The notes under the pieces were generated by a model. That model was not told the origin of the DNA and did no database searches. It saw only the letters and a list, made by a program, of their open reading frames with translations. Shown here in pieces: positions 6,631-11,332 of a DNA stretch of 11,332 bases (its first letter is position 1; each line of letters starts with the position of its first letter). Origin of the DNA: CAYLKS01 sp964384205 [NCBI: uncultured bacterium] (GTDB taxonomy: Bacteria; JAGOEH01). The stretch covers positions 1 to 11,332 of the forward strand of contig CAYLKS010000080.1 in the NCBI GenBank assembly GCA_964384205.1. The letters run 5' to 3'. Made by a program: the position numbers and the translations under genes.

Positions 6631-7572
6631 ATGAAAAACTATGTAATTTTAGGTCCAGGACAAGCTGCTCAATATATTGGAATGGGAAAAACATTTTATG
6701 AAACTTCTGATATTTGCAAAAATATTTTTATTAGTGCAGAAAAAATAACAGGGGTAGATGTCAGAAAATTATCATTTGAGGGCCCAGAAGATATATTAAC
6801 AAGAACTGATAATGTTCAAGTTTGTATAACCACTGTTAGCATTGCATCTTTAGAATACCTAAAAAATCAAAAAAATATCAATATTATTGCAACAGCTGGA
6901 CATTCATTAGGTGAATACACAGCTCTATTTGCAAGTGGAGTATTCGACTTGGAAACAGTTTTAAAAGCAGTTCAAATCAGAGGAAAATTAATGCAAGAAG
7001 CAGCAGATAAATACAAAGGCGGCATGCTTGCTGTAATAGGAATGAAATTAGAAAAAATCCAGGAATTGACAGACGAATTAGCAAAAGAAGGTATTATCAA
7101 TATTGCAAATCTAAATTCTCCAAAACAAATTATTCTCTCTGGCGAAGAAAAAATGATTAAAAAAGCAGCAGAAAGATTCAAAGAAGCTGGTGCAAAAAAA
7201 GTTGTGCCACTAAATGTAAGCGGTGCATGGCATTCTAAACTAATGGAAACCGCTGCCGAAGGTATGAAAAATTTTTTAGATAATGTTACTCTCAATCCTC
7301 CCAAATTACCCATTTTTTCTAATGTTACAACTCAACAATATTCAAATGATCCTTCTGAAATAAAAGCTCTTCTTGTCAAGCAAATCATCTCCCCCGTAAA
7401 TTGGATTGAAGAATTTAATAATATCAAAAATTTTGCTGGTGGAAATTCTGTTGAAAATTTTCAATTTTTAGAACTTGCTCCAAATAAAATACTGGCTGGT
7501 ATCAATAAACAAAATGATAGATCCATACCTACTATTTCTTTTGATAATCCAGAATTAATTAATGAAATATAA
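6631..7572 (+). CDS. fabD: Malonyl-CoA:ACP transacylase (FabD)
   Basis: The enzyme moves the malonyl group from CoA to acyl carrier protein for type II fatty acid synthesis in the cytoplasm. The 313 residues match the usual length (about 310). All key parts are present: the oxyanion-hole loop with Q11 (GPGQAAQY, slightly divergent from the common PGQGSQ), the nucleophile elbow GHSLGEYTA with Ser92, Arg117 (QIRGKLM) that binds the malonyl carboxylate, NLNSPKQIILSG (160-171), the catalytic His201 (SGAWHSKLM) and QIISPVNW (251-258). The start is fixed by AAGGAGG at 6619-6625, 5 bases before the ATG. It stands alone, with its own promoter and a strong 3' hairpin, and is not beside fabH, fabG or acpP as in many genomes. 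The inverted repeat around its promoter suggests dedicated control. The last 15 or so residues are unconserved. Confidence 0.95.
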   Translation: MKNYVILGPGQAAQYIGMGKTFYETSDICKNIFISAEKITGVDVRKLSFEGPEDILTRTDNVQVCITTVSIASLEYLKNQKNINIIATAGHSLGEYTALFASGVFDLETVLKAVQIRGKLMQEAADKYKGGMLAVIGMKLEKIQELTDELAKEGIINIANLNSPKQIILSGEEKMIKKAAERFKEAGAKKVVPLNVSGAWHSKLMETAAEGMKNFLDNVTLNPPKLPIFSNVTTQQYSNDPSEIKALLVKQIISPVNWIEEFNNIKNFAGGNSVENFQFLELAPNKILAGINKQNDRSIPTISFDNPELINEI

Positions 7573-7573
7573 T

Positions 7574-7618
7574 TCAAAATAGGTGGAAATATAGTTTCCA
7601 CCTATTTTGATATATTTT
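7574..7618 (+). terminator. Rho-independent-type terminator after fabD
   Basis: TCAAAATAGGTGGAAA (7574-7589) pairs perfectly with TTTCCACCTATTTTGA (7595-7610) around a 5-base loop, starting one base after the fabD stop. It is followed by TATATTTTTATT, which is T-rich though not a pure T run. This is the strongest hairpin in the window and the only one with a G:C core. The symmetrical A-rich flank means it might also work from the other strand. Confidence 0.85.
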
Positions 7619-7812
7619 TATTAATCAGTTAGGCAAATACATTTTTTTTAAATCTATTCTAATATTTTATTTTGATACTAAGTAATTCTCTAATAAAAAA
7701 ATTTTCCAATTATTAATATAAAAGAACTCTTACTAAAATAAAGATTATAAAACTATAAATAAACATATTATATTTTGTCTAATATCATATTTCCACTAAA
7801 AAAAAATAACTC

Positions 7813-7840
7813 TTGACTTTTATTATTAAATTTCTATAAT
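7813..7840 (+). promoter_or_regulatory. Near-consensus sigma-70 promoter of the TRIC/UPF0126 gene
   Basis: TTGACT (7813-7818) and TATAAT (7835-7840) are separated by 16 bases, the best promoter match in the window. Transcription should begin near 7847. An SD-like AAAGGA at 7855-7860 lies 7 bases before the ATG at 7868. The stretch between the fabD terminator and this promoter (about 7620-7810) is AT-rich with no gene or structure recognised. Confidence 0.75.
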
Positions 7841-7867
7841 AAGGAATTTCTTAGAAAGGATGGAAAA

Positions 7868-8491
7868 ATGTTTAGTGAAAAAATTTCTTTCTTTTTAATT
7901 GTAGATTTAGCCGGAGTTGTAGTATTTGCTATTAGTGGTATATTAACTGCTGGGAAAAAAGGAATGGACCTTTTTGGTATAATTGTTATATCTATTGTTA
8001 CCGCAATAGGTGGAGGAACAATTAGAGATTTACTATTAAATAGATTCCCTATTTTCTGGATGTCTAATCCTGGATATTTAATTATTATTATTATAACAGC
8101 AATTTTATCCGTTAGTTATCTTAAGAAATATAAAATTCCATTTAAAGCTCTCCTTATTGCTGATGCTTTAGGACTTGCATTCTTTACAATAACAGGAACA
8201 AAAATCGCGTATCAATCTGGACAACATTTTCTTGTCTCAATTATTATGGGAACAATAACCGGGGTCGCTGGCGGCATGGTAAGAGATATTTTAAGTGCCG
8301 AAATTCCACTAATTTTAAGGCGAGACATATACGCAACTGCTTCAATTGTAGGAGCAATTCTATACATAAGCATCGTTAATTTTGTCCCAGAAAATATAGC
8401 TATGGTTGTAGGAGTAATTTCAATCTTTTCCTTAAGAATGCTGGCAATAATTTTTAAATTAAAATTGCCAATTATTCATATAGAACATTAG
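7868..8491 (+). CDS. TRIC-family (UPF0126, YicG/YadS-like) inner-membrane cation channel
   Basis: The product of 207 residues has the family's typical length and about seven membrane helices. It shows the internal duplication of the family. The first half contains AISGILTAGKKGMDLFGI (21-38) and GGGTIRDLLL (48-57). The second half repeats the theme with FFTITGTKIAYQSG (105-118) and GVAGGMVRDIL (132-142). FPIFWMSNPGYL (60-71) is a further family block. Bacterial members are homotrimeric channels permeable to potassium and related to the TRIC channels of animal endoplasmic reticulum; some bacterial homologues have also been proposed to carry glycine. The physiological role here cannot be read from the sequence. 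The gene is a single transcription unit with a near-consensus promoter. It ends 6 bases from the convergent nucleotidase-like gene, with no terminator hairpin visible between them. Confidence 0.92.
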   Translation: MFSEKISFFLIVDLAGVVVFAISGILTAGKKGMDLFGIIVISIVTAIGGGTIRDLLLNRFPIFWMSNPGYLIIIIITAILSVSYLKKYKIPFKALLIADALGLAFFTITGTKIAYQSGQHFLVSIIMGTITGVAGGMVRDILSAEIPLILRRDIYATASIVGAILYISIVNFVPENIAMVVGVISIFSLRMLAIIFKLKLPIIHIEH

Positions 8492-8497
8492 TATTTA

Positions 8498-10108
8498 TTA
8501 TTCAATAACAATCCTCCAATTATTATTTTCTTTAATATTAATCTCAGAAGAATTTAACAAATATTCTTCTATAAGTTTACGAATAGGTTCATAAATTATT
8601 TTAATAACTTCGCAATCATATAATCTCATTAACTGTTGAGCTCTATAGCTATTTACAGCAACAGTATATATTGAATCAATATAAAACTGTTTACCATTTA
8701 TTAAACCATCAATCATCACTTTAGTTTTTCCATTTTTTTCATAAATAATGTGATATTTAAGCCCTTCCAAAATATCAAAATTGTAACCCGGTATATCTTT
8801 ATTAATTTTTAATGAATCACCTTCTCTGTAATAATATTTTGACATTTCTAATATATGCTTATAAATATCATTCCCTTTCATTTTCAATACATATAAAGTA
8901 TTTTCATAAGGATACAATGCAAATAAATCTTTTCTTTTAATAAAACCTTCTTTGATATTTATATTGGTACTAAAAGAAGATGTAATAGATATTTGCGCTC
9001 CTGATTTATCTAACTGAACTTTATTAATCAAATCAATAAGAGGAGTATCTTCTAATCTACTGTTTTCAGAACTTAAATCATAAGAAATTTTACAAATATT
9101 TTCATTAATATAATTAAATATAGTATCCTTTAGAGGCAAATATTTTTTAGCTAAACTTATAGAATCATTAATCAAAGGCACTCTAATATTTTTAGCAATC
9201 TTTTTAAGAATTTTAATTCCATTATCTTTTTTTCTATAATAAATTTCTACAACTGATACATAATTAGCATTTTTACCTGGCATCACCAATGGAATCTCAT
9301 CTGCATTATATTCCTGTAATGTATCTGGGATTATTTTATGCTCATGACCTGTTAAAATAACATCAAAATATTTTCTAAATTTTGTTCTTATAATTTCAGA
9401 AGCATTTTCTTCAGGAATATTCTCAGGATAAAAAGGACTTCCTTTTTGAGGAGTGATACCAGAATGAAAAGCTCCTATTAAAATATCATACCCATCTTTT
9501 TTGCTTAATTCTTTATCAATAAAATTCTCAGTTGTATTAACCATATCAGAAAAAATCATTCCTTTATAAATACTTTTATCAAGCCAAATTGGAATACCTG
9601 GAGTAATCAATCCAAAAAGCAAAATCTTCAAATCACCTTTCTTAAACATATAATAAGGTATAAAAATATGTGAGCTATCATTTTCATCTAAAATATTAGC
9701 GCAAATCCACGGAAAATGACTATCTTTTCTTGCTTTTTCCCATACTTCCCTGCCCTGTTCTATATCATGATTTCCTATTATAAAAGCATCCAATTTAAGA
9801 TCATTTAAAATTTCAACCATTGGATTAATTCTATTTTTATGATTATAATAATCAACTAATGGCGTCCCCTGTAATAAATCTCCGACATCAATATAAAGAA
9901 TATTATCTTCTCCATATACATTTCTCAAACTATCTAATACATATTTTACAGAAATATATCCTTGAGCTTTATAACTACCAGAAATAAAATCTTGATTGAA
10001 TATAGTGCCATGGACATCTGAAGTCTCCACAATGACAAATTTTTTAACACTATCTAAATCTTTCCCACAACTAAACAATAACAGTAAAATAAGAATATAT
10101 TTTTTCAT
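8498..10108 (-). CDS. CpdB/5'-nucleotidase-like metallophosphoesterase lipoprotein
   Basis: The product of 536 residues begins with a lipoprotein signal (LLLLFSC, lipidated Cys14), placing it on the outer face of a membrane. Residues about 23-290 are the calcineurin-like two-metal phosphoesterase domain with all its metal ligands: ETSDVHG (D31, H33), DVGD (D77), GNHD (N113, H114), AFHSG (H215) and TGHEHK (H255, H257). Residues about 325-510 are the 5_nucleotid_C substrate domain, with LFALYPYENTLYVLKMKG (395-412), YNFDILEGLKY and VAVNSYRAQ (483-491). NSYRA is typical of 2',3'-cyclic-nucleotide phosphodiesterase/3'-nucleotidases (CpdB/YfkN), but the Gly-rich stretch usually following it is absent. 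It likely hydrolyses external nucleotides for phosphate or nucleoside salvage; the exact substrate is not decidable. Its ATG overlaps the stop of the glycerate kinase gene as ATGA, with GAGG at 10113-10116 as a weak SD. Confidence 0.88.
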   Translation of the reverse strand: MKKYILILLLLFSCGKDLDSVKKFVIVETSDVHGTIFNQDFISGSYKAQGYISVKYVLDSLRNVYGEDNILYIDVGDLLQGTPLVDYYNHKNRINPMVEILNDLKLDAFIIGNHDIEQGREVWEKARKDSHFPWICANILDENDSSHIFIPYYMFKKGDLKILLFGLITPGIPIWLDKSIYKGMIFSDMVNTTENFIDKELSKKDGYDILIGAFHSGITPQKGSPFYPENIPEENASEIIRTKFRKYFDVILTGHEHKIIPDTLQEYNADEIPLVMPGKNANYVSVVEIYYRKKDNGIKILKKIAKNIRVPLINDSISLAKKYLPLKDTIFNYINENICKISYDLSSENSRLEDTPLIDLINKVQLDKSGAQISITSSFSTNINIKEGFIKRKDLFALYPYENTLYVLKMKGNDIYKHILEMSKYYYREGDSLKINKDIPGYNFDILEGLKYHIIYEKNGKTKVMIDGLINGKQFYIDSIYTVAVNSYRAQQLMRLYDCEVIKIIYEPIRKLIEEYLLNSSEINIKENNNWRIVIE

Positions 10109-11247
10109 AATACCTCTTCTTTTTTAATCAAATTTAAAAAATTTATTAATGAAAACCTAAACCATTCTCTGGTATTCTTTATTGCAGTATTCAGATCACT
10201 TGGATACTGGCATATTGAAAAGACCGCTTTTACTGATTTTAATTTAGAAAAAACAGCTTCATCTAATCTGTTATAACCACAAAATATAATCACTGGAATA
10301 TTATATTTCATTGCAAATTTGTTAATACCAAAAATACTTTTCCCAAAATAAACTTGTTCATCTAACTTGCCTTCACCAGTTATCACAAAATCTGCATCTT
10401 TAATTCTATTCTCAAAACCAACAGCTTTTAGAAAAATATTAATTCCTTTTTCTAACTTTCCATTAGCAAAATATAATAAACCAAAACCAAGTCCCCCTGC
10501 TGCACCACTCCCAGGTATATTAGCAAGATCTTTGCCCGATACTTCTTTTATCTTATCCGCAAAAATTTTTAAATTTTTATCTAATAATTTTATATCTTCT
10601 TCTGTTGCTCCTTTCTGTTTTGCATAAACATAAGCAGAACCTTCTTTTCCATATAAAGGATTATCAACATCACAAGCAACCTGTATATTCACATTAAACA
10701 ATCTCTTATCAACATTAGAAAAATCTATCTTTTTTATTATATCTAAATTTTCACCTACAGGAATAAATTCTTCATCATTGGAATTATAAAATTTATAACC
10801 CAAAGCGGCCGCCATACCAGCTCCTGCATCAGTTGTAGCACTACCCCCTATCCCAATTATAATTTTCTCCGCACCAAGTTCTAAAGCATATTTTATTAGT
10901 TCCCCTGTTCCATAAGTTGTTGCCTTTTTAGTATCTCTTTTATTTACAGGAACCAATTCTAATCCAGAGGCTTTTGCCATCTCGATAATTGCTAATTTTT
11001 CATCTTCAATATAGCCTATATAAGATTTTACTTTCTCGAAATAAGGTCCTGTTACTTCAATATATTTTTTTTCACCATTTAATGCAAAAATCAAATTTTC
11101 AGTAAAACCTTCGCCTCCATCTGAAATAGGGATAAGATCGCATTCTGCTTCTGGTAATTTTCCATTAATAACATCTTTTGCAATATTGCAAAATTCAATA
11201 GCAGTCAAACTTTCTTTAAAAGAATCTGGCGCTATAGCAAATTTCAT
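10105..11247 (-). CDS. Glycerate kinase, GlxK/GarK family
   Basis: The enzyme phosphorylates glycerate with ATP (2-phosphoglycerate is the usual product in this family) and feeds lower glycolysis. The 380 residues match the family length. Visible blocks are the N-terminal MKFAIAPDSFKESLTA, ISDGGEGFTE (41-50), TYGTGELI (111-118), IGIGGSATTDAGAGMAAALG (131-150), ACDVDNPLYGKEGSA (191-205) followed by QKGAT, GSGAAGGLGFGL (246-257) and ITGEGKLDEQ (289-298). The start at 11247 is chosen because the protein then begins exactly at the conserved MKFAIAPDSFKES, and AAGGAG (11255-11260) lies 7 bases upstream. A longer start at 11316 would add 23 unconserved residues. It is the first gene of a two-gene unit and overlaps the next gene by 4 bases. 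No other glyoxylate or glycerate pathway gene is in view. No clear promoter was identified in the 85 bases upstream. Confidence 0.95.
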   Translation of the reverse strand: MKFAIAPDSFKESLTAIEFCNIAKDVINGKLPEAECDLIPISDGGEGFTENLIFALNGEKKYIEVTGPYFEKVKSYIGYIEDEKLAIIEMAKASGLELVPVNKRDTKKATTYGTGELIKYALELGAEKIIIGIGGSATTDAGAGMAAALGYKFYNSNDEEFIPVGENLDIIKKIDFSNVDKRLFNVNIQVACDVDNPLYGKEGSAYVYAKQKGATEEDIKLLDKNLKIFADKIKEVSGKDLANIPGSGAAGGLGFGLLYFANGKLEKGINIFLKAVGFENRIKDADFVITGEGKLDEQVYFGKSIFGINKFAMKYNIPVIIFCGYNRLDEAVFSKLKSVKAVFSICQYPSDLNTAIKNTREWFRFSLINFLNLIKKEEVL

Positions 11248-11332
11248 ATAAAAACTCCTTTTTATTAAATTAAAAAATAAACAAAATTTTTCAAGTAAAA
11301 ATAAAATACTATACAAATTTTTTCAATATATA

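Noticed and set aside
6972-7313. Minus-strand open frame of 113 codons opposite fabD
   Set aside because: It lies wholly within the well-supported fabD gene, has no ribosome binding site or recognisable domain, and is a shadow of the coding strand.
7620-7810. Possible small RNA or riboswitch in the gap before the TRIC gene
   Set aside because: No conserved riboswitch core, stable G:C helix or promoter-terminator pair was seen; the text is plain AT-rich sequence.
10367-10627. Plus-strand open frame of 86 codons opposite the glycerate kinase gene
   Set aside because: Its Pro/Ser/Lys-rich text is the antisense of conserved glycerate kinase motifs; there is no SD and no promoter.
11248-11316. 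Upstream start for glycerate kinase at 11316
   Set aside because: The 23 extra residues are unconserved and span the good SD at 11255-11260; the family begins at MKFAIAPDSFKES.
1-11332. CRISPR array, insertion sequence, tRNA or rRNA
   Set aside because: No regularly spaced direct repeats, transposase, terminal inverted repeats around a gene, or RNA gene signatures were found on either strand.

Overview
The window is very AT-rich (about a quarter G+C by eye) and gene-dense. It carries nine coding regions: one 5'-truncated and eight complete. Several features point to a Gram-negative (diderm) bacterium outside the classical Bacteroidota: two lipobox signal peptides, a C-terminal type IX secretion (T9SS) sorting domain, and strong AAGGAG-type ribosome binding sites with recognisable TTGACT/TATAAT promoters. 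An AT-rich lineage of the FCB group, or a neighbouring candidate phylum, would fit. That placement is inference; no rRNA or phylogenetic marker was analysed.

Layout from left to right. (1) Bases 1-284 hold the 3' end of an unrecognised gene. (2) Bases 337-1918 hold a two-gene operon, spmA then spmB. SpmB carries an unusual N-terminal signal peptide and exported beta-rich domain. (3) On the minus strand, 5883 down to 2103 is a two-gene unit. First comes a secreted thioredoxin-fold protein with a T9SS tail but no CxxC. One base later comes a 1016-residue lipoprotein with a GH18-like barrel lacking its catalytic Glu, a cadherin/Ig-like module and a formylglycine-generating-enzyme (FGE)-like domain lacking its cysteine pair. 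(4) Divergent from this unit, at 6041-6529, is an exported thioredoxin-like protein with an intact CHWC site. (5) fabD (6631-7572) is a single-gene unit. It has its own promoter and a strong 3' hairpin, and a perfect 17-bp inverted repeat brackets its promoter and reaches its Shine-Dalgarno (SD) sequence. (6) A TRIC/UPF0126 channel gene (7868-8491) follows a near-consensus promoter. (7) On the minus strand, 11247 down to 8498 encodes a glycerate kinase overlapping by ATGA with a CpdB/5'-nucleotidase-like lipoprotein. This unit converges on the TRIC gene with only 6 bases between stop codons.

Most genes are housekeeping or envelope functions. The most unusual content is the minus-strand pair at 2103-5883, where three recognisable enzyme folds have each lost their catalytic residues, so a surface binding or assembly role is more likely than catalysis. 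The second is the inverted repeat around the fabD promoter. No CRISPR array, insertion sequence, tRNA or rRNA gene was seen.
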